Under the pieces are notes generated by a model that saw nothing but the letters and a program-made list of their open reading frames with translations, was not told the origin of the DNA and searched no databases. Positions 1 to 7,544 of a stretch of 22,248 nucleotides of DNA are shown piece by piece. Source of the DNA: Persicitalea sp038242095 (GTDB taxonomy: Bacteria > Bacteroidota > Bacteroidia > Cytophagales > Spirosomataceae); assembly GCA_038242095.1 (NCBI GenBank), contig JBBSSJ010000039.1:1-22248 (forward strand), in the 5' to 3' direction. Each line of letters starts with the position of its first letter. Within the stretch, counting starts at the first letter, position 1. Position numbers and translations under genes: made by a program.

Positions 1-395
1 TGGCGATGGGGATGCGCGACTTCGAGAACGGCACCGTCGAGGTGGCTCGCCGCGATACTAAAACCAAGGAGACTGTCGACTTCGCTAGCGTCGTGGAGCA
101 CGTGCATGATCTATTGATCGAAATCCAAGATTCGATTTATCAAAAGGCCCTTGCTTACCGAGAGGCCAACACCCACTCGGCTGACACTTACGAAGAATTC
201 AAACGAATTTTGGACGAAAAAGGCGGTTTCATCTACGCCCACTGGGACGGCACCTCTGAAACGGAGGAGAAAATCAAAGAGGAAACCAAAGCCACGATCC
301 GCTGCATCCCGTTGGATGCACCCGAAGAGGCTGGCGTGGATATGATCTCAGGTAATCCATCAAACTGCCGCGTCGTCTTTGCCCGTGCTTATTGA
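1..395 (+). CDS. proS: Proline--tRNA ligase, C-terminal part (5' end outside the window)
   Basis: This is the C-terminal end of a class II prolyl-tRNA synthetase, which charges tRNA-Pro with proline in the cytosol. The frame is open from the left edge (codon phase begins at base 3), so the catalytic domain and start codon lie upstream. What remains starts with MGMRDFENGTVEVARRDT, which matches the end of the anticodon-binding domain, followed by about 100 residues of the extra C-terminal domain of the archaeal/eukaryote-like ProRS type. The protein ends in ARAY; a terminal tyrosine is usual in this type. Bacteroidota commonly carry this form instead of the long bacterial ProRS with an editing insertion. 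A 75-nt gap separates it from the next gene. Identification is firm; only the missing 5' part is unknown. Confidence 0.93.
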   Translation, partial: AMGMRDFENGTVEVARRDTKTKETVDFASVVEHVHDLLIEIQDSIYQKALAYREANTHSADTYEEFKRILDEKGGFIYAHWDGTSETEEKIKEETKATIRCIPLDAPEEAGVDMISGNPSNCRVVFARAY

Positions 396-470
396 TTCAG
401 GCTGAACGATTTGCCGGGAATCGGGTGTTTACCTATTTCATGTAATTTTTTCAAAAAAATAGTTTAGCAG

Positions 471-902
471 ATGAGTAAGGCAAAATCAGGCGATACCGTA
501 CAAGTACATTATAAAGGCACGCTCAACGACGGACAGCTTTTTGATAGCTCAGCCGGGCGCGATCCACTTTCGTTTCAATTAGGTTCGGGACAAGTCATCA
601 AGGGCTTCGACGATGGCGTGTCGGGTATGGAAGTGGGCGACAAGAAGACGATTCAAATCCTTAGTGCCGATGCCTACGGTGATGTTAACGAAGAGCTTCT
701 GATCAAATTCGATCGGAGTGAAATTCCCTCCGACATTCCTTTGGAGCCGGGCGTTACGCTAAACATGCACCAGGATGGCAACAGTGAGGTGGTAGCCGTA
801 GTCGTGAAAGAAGTAGCCGACGATCACGTAGTGCTCGACGCCAACCACCCGCTCGCGGGCCAGGATCTGACGTTTGAGTTGGAACTTGTAGCTATAGAGT
901 AA
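471..902 (+). CDS. FKBP-type peptidyl-prolyl cis-trans isomerase, SlyD-like
   Basis: A cytosolic prolyl isomerase and probable folding helper of 143 residues. The FKBP fold opens with KSGDTVQVHYKGTLNDGQLFDSS (in pieces over residues 5-27), followed by FQLGSGQVIKGFDDGVSGMEVGDKK at residues 35-59. The FKBP strand order is then interrupted by an insert-in-flap segment (about residues 70-125), as in SlyD, and ends in LTFELELVAIE. No signal peptide is visible, which argues for the cytosol. Unlike E. coli SlyD it has no histidine- or cysteine-rich metal-binding tail, so a nickel role is not supported and no symbol is given. It follows proS on the same strand and ends just before a strong hairpin terminator. 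Confidence 0.9.
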   Translation: MSKAKSGDTVQVHYKGTLNDGQLFDSSAGRDPLSFQLGSGQVIKGFDDGVSGMEVGDKKTIQILSADAYGDVNEELLIKFDRSEIPSDIPLEPGVTLNMHQDGNSEVVAVVVKEVADDHVVLDANHPLAGQDLTFELELVAIE

Positions 903-905
903 TTT

Positions 906-945
906 CAAATGAAAAACGGCGAGGATCCCCGCCGTTTTTCATTTG
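906..945. terminator. Bidirectional hairpin terminator between convergent genes
   Basis: Arms 906-921 (CAAATGAAAAACGGCG) and 930-945 are perfect 16-bp reverse complements around an 8-nt loop. The A/T-rich outer parts give a T-run after the GC core on either strand. It lies between the FKBP gene ending at 902 (+) and the AlbA_2 gene ending at 949 (-), so it can terminate both. Confidence 0.85.
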
Positions 946-948
946 AGC

Positions 949-1587
949 CTATTTCACTAACTTCAAGCTGTACAGCGCCGCTTTGCCGCTGCCGTGTTTG
1001 AGGACGATGCCTTTGTCTTGTAAGTCGTTCAGCATTCGTGTGGCGCGCTTGATCGACACGTTGATGAGGTTGGAGAAATCTTTTTCCGAGATGCTGTCGT
1101 GGGATTTGAGATATTGAATCAGGTTCTTGACGGGGCGAGAAGCCAGAAGCTTGTCGGTAATCGGATCGCCCTCACCGGGCATCATCAGCCGGTTGGTGGG
1201 TACCGATTTGTCCTTGGTGCGGACATAGATAGTTCGGTCGCCTTTTTCGTTAACCGCGTAGTGGGGTTTGTTGGTGCTTTCATCCACCTCGACCCGCAGA
1301 ATCGGCATTAGGCCCAGCATAATTACCTTGTAACGAATCAGCAACTCGCTTTCGATCAATTCGCCGCAAGCACGTTCCAATTTCTTCACCTCCCGCAGCT
1401 CCGACGTAATGCCCACCGTGGCCCGGTTATCGGCGATACCGACCAGCAGGATGCCACCCGACGTATTGGCAAATGAAGCCAGCGTCTTGGCAATTTTGAA
1501 AGGGCTGTCGATCGTGCGCTTGAACTCGACGGTGAGCCCCTCGCCCATCTGAATCAATTCCAAAGTCGTTTTGTTGAAGTCGACCAT
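949..1587 (-). CDS. AlbA_2 (Schlafen-like) domain protein with C-terminal winged helix
   Basis: A 212-residue putative nucleic-acid-binding regulator of unknown target. The N-terminal part has the AlbA_2 (formerly AAA_4/divergent ATPase) signature: GEGLTVEFKRTI near residues 15-25, then KIAKTLASFANTSGGILLVG at 31-50 and IADN. Residues about 145-212 look like a helix-turn-helix with a wing, with helices around SEKDFSNLINVSIKRATRMLND and a wing near GIVLKHGSGKAALYSL. Full-length relatives often carry an ATPase-like middle domain that this short form lacks. The start lies 3 nt after the dprA stop, so the two genes are very likely co-transcribed and possibly linked in DNA processing. That functional link is inference; the domain call is from motif recognition. 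Confidence 0.8.
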   Translation of the reverse strand: MVDFNKTTLELIQMGEGLTVEFKRTIDSPFKIAKTLASFANTSGGILLVGIADNRATVGITSELREVKKLERACGELIESELLIRYKVIMLGLMPILRVEVDESTNKPHYAVNEKGDRTIYVRTKDKSVPTNRLMMPGEGDPITDKLLASRPVKNLIQYLKSHDSISEKDFSNLINVSIKRATRMLNDLQDKGIVLKHGSGKAALYSLKLVK

Positions 1588-1590
1588 AGG

Positions 1591-2712
1591 CTAAATCAGT
1601 GCGTATCTTTTGCCGGGCATCGAGCGCACCACGCCCTGAAATTCCAGATTGAGCAGCAAGGTCGCCAGCTTTCCCAAATGAATACCGCTCTGCCAACTCA
1701 TATCGTCGAGTTGCATGTCGCCGCTCTTTTTCAGTAACGCCAGCACCTGCCCTTCATCCTGCGTAAAACCATCGAACACAAGCTCCGCTTCGGGTTTATC
1801 ATAAATAGAGGGTGGTTTTATTTCCGGCGCGCCGAGCGTCCACTGCAAGTCCTGCGCCATTTCTTCGATTGACGAGAAAAGATTGGCCTTGTTGTTTCGG
1901 ATGAGTTGGTTGCAACCTTCCGAGTAGGTACTACCCAAATTGCCCGGCACGGCGTACACCTCTCGATGGTAGTTTTGGGCGAATTCGGTCGTGATTAGAC
2001 TGCCGCCCCGCCTGGCCGATTCGACTACAATCGTCACGTCGCTCAACCCGGCAATGATGCGATTTCGGGCCGGGAAGCGCATAAAATCGGGCTTGGTCCC
2101 CAGCGGATTCTCGGTCACGATGCCCCCGTGGGCCTGCATTTCCTCGGCCGTGCGCTTATGCACGGCCGGGTAAATTACGTCCAACCCGCTCGCCATCACG
2201 CCGATGGTTGCAATACCGCTTTTTACACACGCCCGATGCGCTGTGATGTCCACGCCGTAGGCCAGCCCGCTCACCAGCAGCGGCTGGTAAGGGATCAGAT
2301 CCTTAATAATGGCTTCGGTGACGGACTTTCCGTAGTCGGTGATCTTGCGGGTGCCCACGATGCCTACCGTTCTAACCAGATTATAGTCGATGTTGCCCTG
2401 GGAATACAGCACCACCGGTGAATCGTAGAGTGGTTTGAGCCGTTTGGGATATTCGGGATCGGTGTAAAAAGCGAAGCGGATTCCTTTGGCGACGCATTGC
2501 TCGAATTCCTTCTCGGCTTCGGCCCAGCCATGCTTGCCGACGATGGCGCGGGCCACTTTATCGCCTACACCAGGAATTTTAATAAGTTTTTTGTAATCCG
2601 CCTGATGCACTTTCTCCGCACCGCTACAATAGCTAATCAATTGCCTGATCGTGACCGACCCGACGCCGGGGGTGCGTATCAAAGCAAGAATCGCTATTTT
2701 TTCGTCCGTCAT
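1591..2712 (-). CDS. dprA: DNA-processing protein DprA
   Basis: DprA/Smf binds incoming single-stranded DNA and loads RecA during natural transformation; in non-competent species its role is less clear. The 373 residues show the standard order: helix-hairpin-helix-like region (about 10-60, with TPGVGS and IPGVGDKVA); Rossmann-like core with TVGIVGTRK near 115-123, VSGLAYGVDITAHRA near 147-161, GVMASGLDVIYPAVH near 171-185, RFPARNRIIAGLSD near 212-225 and ESARRGGSLITTEFA near 231-245; and a C-terminal winged helix (about 310-373). Length is normal. It sits 20 nt downstream of lepB and 3 nt upstream of the AlbA_2 gene, in the large minus-strand run. Confidence 0.96.
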   Translation of the reverse strand: MTDEKIAILALIRTPGVGSVTIRQLISYCSGAEKVHQADYKKLIKIPGVGDKVARAIVGKHGWAEAEKEFEQCVAKGIRFAFYTDPEYPKRLKPLYDSPVVLYSQGNIDYNLVRTVGIVGTRKITDYGKSVTEAIIKDLIPYQPLLVSGLAYGVDITAHRACVKSGIATIGVMASGLDVIYPAVHKRTAEEMQAHGGIVTENPLGTKPDFMRFPARNRIIAGLSDVTIVVESARRGGSLITTEFAQNYHREVYAVPGNLGSTYSEGCNQLIRNNKANLFSSIEEMAQDLQWTLGAPEIKPPSIYDKPEAELVFDGFTQDEGQVLALLKKSGDMQLDDMSWQSGIHLGKLATLLLNLEFQGVVRSMPGKRYALI

Positions 2713-2732
2713 GCGGGGTGGTTTTCGGCAGA

Positions 2733-3872
2733 TTAGTCTATTACTCTGAATAAGCGATTCCAGCGGATTTTGTTAGCCGCGCTCGTCGGGTTCGGGTCGA
2801 TCGACATCCAGACGAACACCGCCTTGCCCACGATGTGGTCCATCGGCACAAAGCCCCAGTAGCGCGAGTCGGCGGAGTTGTGGCGGTTATCGCCCATCAT
2901 AAAGTAATAGTCTTGCTTGAAGGTATAGCCGTCGATCGTTTTTCCGTCGAGCATCACTTTGCCGGCCTTCACCTCCACGTTTTCATTGCCTTCGTAGTAC
3001 TTGATGACATCGCCGTAAAAAGCCACGTTCTCGGGTGTCATCGCTACGGTCACACCTTCCTTGGGTACCGTGATCGGTCCATAATTGTCGCGGTTCCACT
3101 TGATGTTCGGCGATGAAGGGTAGAGCGAAGGCTCGATAATGTCCTTAGGCGCAATCACGGGCCGTATGGTCCGCACAAAATCATAGCCTTTGAGCTTCTT
3201 GGCAATATCGGCCGTGGTGTAGACAATGTAGCCCGACTCGTCGTTGCTCGGAATAGTATCGTTGTAGGTTTCGGTATAGGTGCTGAATTCCGATACGCCA
3301 TTATCCCGGAAAATGCGGTCCTCGTTCACGGCCGTAGTGGTCGAGACAAAGTACTCGCTCTCCATACGGGGCGGGTTCTCCATCGGCTTACCGTTGAGGT
3401 ACACCTGCGCATCGATCACCTGCAACTTGTCGCCGGGCGTCCCGATGCAGCGCTTAATGTAATTAGTTTTCAGGTCAGTCGGATGCTGCCTTTCGGGCGG
3501 ATAGTTAAACACAACTACGTCGCCGGACTTCACCTCAGAAAAACCGGGCAGACGGTACTGCGGCAGTTGAATCCAGTCGAGGTACGAGGGAATATCAGTT
3601 CCCCAAATTGTTTGGTGCGTCAGCGGTACCTGAAGCGGCGTTTTGGGTGTGCGGGTACCATAGTGAAGCTTACTTACGAAGAGAAAATCCCCAACCAAAA
3701 GGCTGTTCTCCATCGAAGGCGTGGGGATCGTGAAGGCTTCCATAAAAAGCCAGCGAATCAGGGTGGCAGCGACAACCGCGAAAACGATAGAATCGACCCA
3801 CTCCCGGAAGGCTGATTTTTGCTTGGGATGCTTCGAGGAGGGAGGCGCGTAAATATCTTTCTGTAAAGCCAT
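2733..3872 (-). CDS. lepB: Signal peptidase I
   Basis: An inner-membrane serine protease that removes signal peptides from exported proteins. One membrane segment spans about residues 27-44. The catalytic serine is S53 in IPTPSMENSLLVGDFLFV and the general-base lysine is K140 in NYIKRCIGTPGDKL. Box E follows as MGDNRHNSADSRYWGFVP near residues 332-349. At 379 residues it is much longer than enterobacterial or Bacillus enzymes of the family because about 160 residues are inserted between the lysine box and box E. Long forms of this kind are usual in Bacteroidota. Gene order dapB-lepB is typical of the phylum. A -7-like box lies in the 112-nt gap upstream, so it may have its own promoter. Confidence 0.95.
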   Translation of the reverse strand: MALQKDIYAPPSSKHPKQKSAFREWVDSIVFAVVAATLIRWLFMEAFTIPTPSMENSLLVGDFLFVSKLHYGTRTPKTPLQVPLTHQTIWGTDIPSYLDWIQLPQYRLPGFSEVKSGDVVVFNYPPERQHPTDLKTNYIKRCIGTPGDKLQVIDAQVYLNGKPMENPPRMESEYFVSTTTAVNEDRIFRDNGVSEFSTYTETYNDTIPSNDESGYIVYTTADIAKKLKGYDFVRTIRPVIAPKDIIEPSLYPSSPNIKWNRDNYGPITVPKEGVTVAMTPENVAFYGDVIKYYEGNENVEVKAGKVMLDGKTIDGYTFKQDYYFMMGDNRHNSADSRYWGFVPMDHIVGKAVFVWMSIDPNPTSAANKIRWNRLFRVID

Positions 3873-3953
3873 TGAAGTTATTGAAAAATCGAAAGCGGCC
3901 AGCCGTTGCTGTGGTCAGCCGTGTCTTTGATGATAAAATAGGGTTTTCGCCCG

Positions 3954-3961
3954 CAAAGATA
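3954..3961 (-). promoter_or_regulatory. Candidate -7 box upstream of lepB
   Basis: The minus strand reads TATCTTTG, a full match to the Bacteroidota -7 consensus TAnnTTTG. It lies about 80 nt before the lepB start in the dapB-lepB gap. No TTG sits at the usual 17-23 nt upstream (the nearest TTTG is only 11 nt away), so it is weakly supported. Confidence 0.4.
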
Positions 3962-3984
3962 GGGACTTGCGCCAAAGATGGGTC

Positions 3985-4704
3985 TTATTTCATATTTTCC
4001 AGCAAATCGTCCATACCGAAGACGCCTTTCTTGCCCACGAGCCACTCAGCGGCCACCACAGCGCCTTGCGCAAACCCCTGACGGCTGTGTGCGACGTGTG
4101 ATATGTGAATCGTATCCACTGCCGAGTCGTAGTTGACGACGTGGGTGCCAGGCACTTCACCCTCGCGCTTGGAGGTTATCGGGACAAAGTTTTCTTTTTC
4201 CTCGGGCTCTAAAGTCCAACCTTCGATCACCGGGTTCTCGGCCCTAATACCATCGACCAGCGTAATGGCCGTACCGCTAGGAGCATCGAGTTTGTGGATA
4301 TGATGAATTTCGGTGATTGATACATCATAGCGCTGATCCTTCATCAGCCGGGCGAGTTCACGGTTGAGCCGAAAGAATAGATTGACGCCAATGCTATAAT
4401 TGGAAGCGTAGAAAAACGCACCGCTTTTTTGGGCGGTTAACGTTTCGATTTCGGATTTGTGGTCGAGCCAGCCAGTGGTCCCGCTGACGACCGGCCAGCC
4501 CTTTTCCAGACACAAATTGATGTTGGTATAGGCCGCTTCGGGCGCGCTGAATTCAATGGCTACATCTACTGATTCGGTAGCTAATGCTTCCATTTCAGCC
4601 TTATTGTTCACGTCTATTTTTCCGGCTATGACGTGCCCGCGTTCCAAGGCAATTTGCTCGATTGCCTTGCCCATTTTACCGTAACCTAGGAGGAGGATGT
4701 TCAA
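3985..4704 (-). CDS. dapB: 4-hydroxy-tetrahydrodipicolinate reductase
   Basis: DapB reduces hydroxy-tetrahydrodipicolinate with NAD(P)H on the diaminopimelate/lysine pathway, feeding both lysine and peptidoglycan synthesis in the cytosol. The 239 residues begin with the nucleotide-binding loop GYGKMGKAI at 7-15. They continue with VVSGTTGWLD at 72-81, SNYSIGVNLF at 101-110, and the catalytic/substrate loop EIHHIHKLDAPSGTAI at 132-147, with the His pair at 134/135 and a catalytic Lys at 138. The sequence ends with THVVNYD and SRQGFAQGAVVAAEWL, also typical. Length is close to the short Bacteroidota form. It lies between DUF5683 and lepB, as in many relatives. Confidence 0.96.
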   Translation of the reverse strand: MNILLLGYGKMGKAIEQIALERGHVIAGKIDVNNKAEMEALATESVDVAIEFSAPEAAYTNINLCLEKGWPVVSGTTGWLDHKSEIETLTAQKSGAFFYASNYSIGVNLFFRLNRELARLMKDQRYDVSITEIHHIHKLDAPSGTAITLVDGIRAENPVIEGWTLEPEEKENFVPITSKREGEVPGTHVVNYDSAVDTIHISHVAHSRQGFAQGAVVAAEWLVGKKGVFGMDDLLENMK

Positions 4705-4710
4705 TGTGTC

Positions 4711-4739
4711 AATGAGTTAATGAGGGAATGAGGGAATAG
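4711..4739. repeat. Degenerate AATGAGGG-type tandem words
   Basis: Three to four imperfect copies of an AATGAGNG(A) word follow one another in the 85-nt gap between DUF5683 and dapB. They resemble the ATGAGTGATGA words at 9815, 10476 and 19679. Purpose is unknown. Confidence 0.45.
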
Positions 4740-4789
4740 AGCATATCATGCGAAAGCACTATTCTATCATTTTACCATTCAAAATTGAT

Positions 4790-5491
4790 TTAAAACGCCA
4801 GTACCAGCTTTACGCCGGGGGCGGATTGGGAGAAGAGCGTTCGCTCGTTGGAAGGCTCCAATTTTAAGGTCAAGTCCTCGTTCATGTTGGCGTTGAAGTT
4901 TTTGAGGTGCGCGGCGACATTGGCCTCCACAGCGGCAAGGGCGTAGGTTAAGCCCAAGACAACAAATCCATAGCCTTTAAAACGTCGGTAAAAGGTTTTG
5001 CCGCGTTTGATTTGGTCAACGGTCAATTCTCTAAACTCATCCTCACCACGAATGTACACCGGAATTCGTTCTTTAGTAGTTACGCCGGTAACCTTGTTGT
5101 AGGATGATAAATAAGGCTTCAGAAAATCCTGGTAGCGGACCGAATTCCAGCTAATCATGTACACCGCACCGCCTAAACCCGCGTATACAAAAGGCAGTTT
5201 CCAATAGTCGCGGTTGTAAATCTGTCCCATCCCGGGCAGCAGAAGCGAATAAATCGCCGACTTTTTGGGCACGGGCTGGTAGGGACCGGTTTTAATCGTC
5301 ACCGGAATGCTGTCGGTGCTTTCCTCCAACTCAGCCAGTACGTCGGGCCGAAGGACCTCCTTCAACACGGGGCGCAACGTATCCTTCACCACTTTGAGAA
5401 CTTCCGCTTCGGGGATGCTATCTTGCTTAATAACCTGGGCGTGCGCCCCAGAGCAAAACAACAAGCCGATCAAAAGATACCAATTCTTCAA
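4790..5491 (-). CDS. DUF5683 domain membrane-associated protein
   Basis: A 233-residue protein of unknown function, typically encoded next to parAB in Bacteroidota. It starts with a signal peptide (KNWYLLIGLLFCSGAHAQ, cleavage after AHA). After a low-complexity acidic stretch comes the DUF5683 core: SLLLPGMGQIYNRDYWKLP, a hydrophobic segment VYAGLGGAVYMISW, RYQDFLKPYLSSYN, and a second hydrophobic segment GYGFVVLGLTYALAAVEANV. The start codon is TTG (5489-5491) and it overlaps the parB stop as TTGA, so translation is probably coupled to parB. No ATG lies nearby that would keep the signal peptide whole. Position suggests envelope or cell-division linkage, but function is not established. Confidence 0.85.
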   Translation of the reverse strand: MKNWYLLIGLLFCSGAHAQVIKQDSIPEAEVLKVVKDTLRPVLKEVLRPDVLAELEESTDSIPVTIKTGPYQPVPKKSAIYSLLLPGMGQIYNRDYWKLPFVYAGLGGAVYMISWNSVRYQDFLKPYLSSYNKVTGVTTKERIPVYIRGEDEFRELTVDQIKRGKTFYRRFKGYGFVVLGLTYALAAVEANVAAHLKNFNANMNEDLTLKLEPSNERTLFSQSAPGVKLVLAF

Positions 5492-6414
5492 TTTTTTGGA
5501 CTTGCATCTAAGGTTCCCAGAATCCGGTCCAATTCTTCCTGAGAGGTAAAGGGAATCTTGATTTCGCCTTTATGGTTTTCATCGCTTCGGATAGAAACCT
5601 TGGACCCAAAATAGGAAGAAAGCCGAAATTGTAACGACCTGATTTCCTGTTTGATTGTCTGCAATTGCCGATTCTTTTCTTCGCTGGGCGGTCCGATCGT
5701 CAGCTTGCGCACTTCTTCTTCCACCTTTCGTACCGACCAGCCTTCACTGATAATGTTCTTGAACATTTTGAGTTGCGTTTCCAGGTCGTCGATCGTAATC
5801 AGGGCACGGGCGTGGCCCATGCTAATCTGATTGTCGCGCAAGGCGGCTTGAATCGTAGGCGGCAATTTCAACAGCCGGATGTAGTTATTGACCGTCGTGC
5901 GATTTTTGCCCACGCGCTCGCCGAGTTCCTCCTGTTTAAGATTACACTCGTGAATGAGTCGCTGGTAGCTCAGCGCAATCTCGATCGCATTGAGATTTTC
6001 GCGTTGGATGTTCTCGATCAGCGCCATTTCCAGCATCTGCTGGTCGTCGGCGGTACGGATATAAGCCGGAATGCGCAGCATCCCAATCGACTTGGAAGCC
6101 TGCAAACGACGCTCCCCCGAAATGAGCTGGTACTTGTCCTTACCCAGCTGCCGCAGCGTGATGGGCTGAATAATGCCCTGCACCCGAATCGAATCAGCCA
6201 GCTCGGCCAGCGCTTCCTTATCGAAACTGGTCCGGGGCTGAAACGGGTTGGCCTCGATCAGATCGACATCCACTTCGTTCATAGAACCGAATGATTCGTA
6301 GCCCGGTCCACGTCCCGAAGTCTTCTTGGCATTGACCGAATCTGAGTCCTGCAACAAAGCACCAAGCCCCCGGCCTAAGCCCGTCATTCTTTTATTTTTA
6401 CTGGAATTTTCCAT
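5488..6414 (-). CDS. parB: Chromosome-partitioning protein ParB
   Basis: ParB binds centromere-like parS sites, spreads as a CTP-dependent clamp, and stimulates the ParA ATPase to segregate chromosome origins. In 308 residues it shows the N-terminal ParA-interacting stretch TGLGRGLGALL (11-21), the CTP-binding motifs DLIEANPFQPR (51-61), ISGERRLQAS (98-107) and ALIENIQRENLNAIE (131-145), and the helix-turn-helix with LKQEELGERVGKNRTTVNNYIRLLKLP in pieces over 159-185. The C-terminal dimerisation part follows a charged linker (about 235-260). It lies 167 nt downstream of parA, a wider gap than usual, filled with short repeated words. Confidence 0.96.
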   Translation of the reverse strand: MENSSKNKRMTGLGRGLGALLQDSDSVNAKKTSGRGPGYESFGSMNEVDVDLIEANPFQPRTSFDKEALAELADSIRVQGIIQPITLRQLGKDKYQLISGERRLQASKSIGMLRIPAYIRTADDQQMLEMALIENIQRENLNAIEIALSYQRLIHECNLKQEELGERVGKNRTTVNNYIRLLKLPPTIQAALRDNQISMGHARALITIDDLETQLKMFKNIISEGWSVRKVEEEVRKLTIGPPSEEKNRQLQTIKQEIRSLQFRLSSYFGSKVSIRSDENHKGEIKIPFTSQEELDRILGTLDASPKN

Positions 6415-6434
6415 GATGGTCGAATTTATTGATT

Positions 6435-6558
6435 CTGGACTTTGGACGCTTGACTTTGGACTAGGTATGCTTACGCGGTCGGTTTACCAAATGCAAATCT
6501 GAAGATTATTGCTGACTACTCAGGATTATCAAATATCCAGCGTCCAGCGTCTAACGTC
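6435..6558. repeat. GACTTTGGAC direct repeats and CCAGCGT repeats in the parA-parB gap
   Basis: GACTTTGGAC occurs exactly twice (6438-6447 and 6452-6461), and CCAGCGT twice in tandem (6537-6543, 6544-6550). The reverse complement of the second block contains GGACGCT, also present in the first block (6445-6451), so the two blocks are partly inverted. This is low-complexity intergenic DNA of unknown role. Confidence 0.55.
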
Positions 6559-6581
6559 AATTTTCAAAAGGCACTATTCCG

Positions 6582-7379
6582 CTAAACCATCCCCGCGTGT
6601 TGCTCCTGGGACAAATAGCCATTCTTAGTCAATACTTCGCGGGCCAGATTAAGGTAGCTGATCGCACCTTTGCTGTCGGCATCCTGCGCCAGCACGGGTA
6701 CGCCGTAGCTCGGCGATTCGCTCAACCGCACGTTGCGGGGAATGATCGTATCGAATACCATCGTCTGAAAATGCGTCGTCACTTCGTTGACAACCTGATT
6801 GGAAAGCCGCAGGCGCAAATCGTACATCGTCAGCAAAATCCCCTCGATGGCCAGGTCGGTGTTGAGCCGCGACTGAATGATCGTGACCGTATTGAGCAGC
6901 TTGCCCAGCCCTTCCAGCGCAAAGTACTCGCATTGCACCGGAATAATGACCGAATCGGCGGCGGTAAGGCAGTTGATGGTGATAAGACCGAGCGACGGGG
7001 AACAGTCGATAATGACAAAGTCGTAATCATCCCGAACGCCCGAGAGCGCGTCCTTCATCCGGTCCTCGCGATTCTTGATGTTGATCATTTCGATCTCCGC
7101 GCCCACCAGGTCGATGTGGGAGGGCAGCAGGTCGAGATTCGGGAAGTCAGTTTGGATGATGATGTCGCGGGTTTGGATGCCCTCCACCATGCACTCATAG
7201 ATACTGTACTCGATTTCCTTGGGATTAAAACCCAAGCCCGAAGTCGAGTTGGCCTGCGGATCGGCGTCAACGATCAGCGTACGAAATTCGAGCGCGGCCA
7301 AACTCGCGGCCAGGTTGATGGCGGTGGTAGTTTTACCGACGCCCCCTTTTTGATTGGCAATTGCAATTACTTTACCCAT
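6582..7379 (-). CDS. parA: Chromosome-partitioning ATPase ParA (Soj/MinD family)
   Basis: ParA is a deviant Walker-type ATPase that forms nucleoid-bound gradients pulling ParB-parS complexes apart. The 265 residues begin MGKVIAIANQ and continue with the deviant Walker A loop KGGVGKTT at 11-18, including the signature lysine at 11. They go on with VDADPQANSTSGLG (Walker A', about 37-50) and DFVIIDCSPSLGL (Walker B, about 120-132). The protein starts directly at the ATPase domain with no N-terminal HTH, which marks it as a chromosomal Soj type rather than a plasmid type Ia ParA. It is followed by parB on the same strand. The upstream gap to the radical SAM gene is 165 nt and contains a parS-like half-site. 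Confidence 0.96.
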   Translation of the reverse strand: MGKVIAIANQKGGVGKTTTAINLAASLAALEFRTLIVDADPQANSTSGLGFNPKEIEYSIYECMVEGIQTRDIIIQTDFPNLDLLPSHIDLVGAEIEMINIKNREDRMKDALSGVRDDYDFVIIDCSPSLGLITINCLTAADSVIIPVQCEYFALEGLGKLLNTVTIIQSRLNTDLAIEGILLTMYDLRLRLSNQVVNEVTTHFQTMVFDTIIPRNVRLSESPSYGVPVLAQDADSKGAISYLNLAREVLTKNGYLSQEQHAGMV

Positions 7380-7436
7380 ATGTTCATTTGGTTACCCGCA
7401 TCAAATTTCAGCTATTCACCGCAATTACCCAAAATA

Positions 7437-7445
7437 TGTTCCACG
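7437..7445 (+). promoter_or_regulatory. parS-like half-site upstream of parA
   Basis: TGTTCCACG matches the first nine bases of the widespread parS palindrome (TGTTNCACGTGNAACA), but the second half is not conserved here. A second half-site, TGTTTCACG, is at 7541-7549. They may be degenerate ParB sites or chance. Confidence 0.25.
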
Positions 7446-7544
7446 GAGTTTTTGCCATATTTTGTTAACTACTGTCAGCTAGACGCTTAACCAGGCGATT
7501 ATTTTCAGTGTTAAATAATTATTAGCAATCGTACCCGAAATGTT

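Noticed and set aside
5665..6294. 209-codon frame opposite parB
   Set aside because: Antisense shadow of parB; the Arg/Gln/His-rich product has no motif.
6597..7490. 297-codon frame opposite parA
   Set aside because: It lies fully antisense to a firmly identified gene, a common artefact of GC-rich third positions, and its product resembles nothing known.
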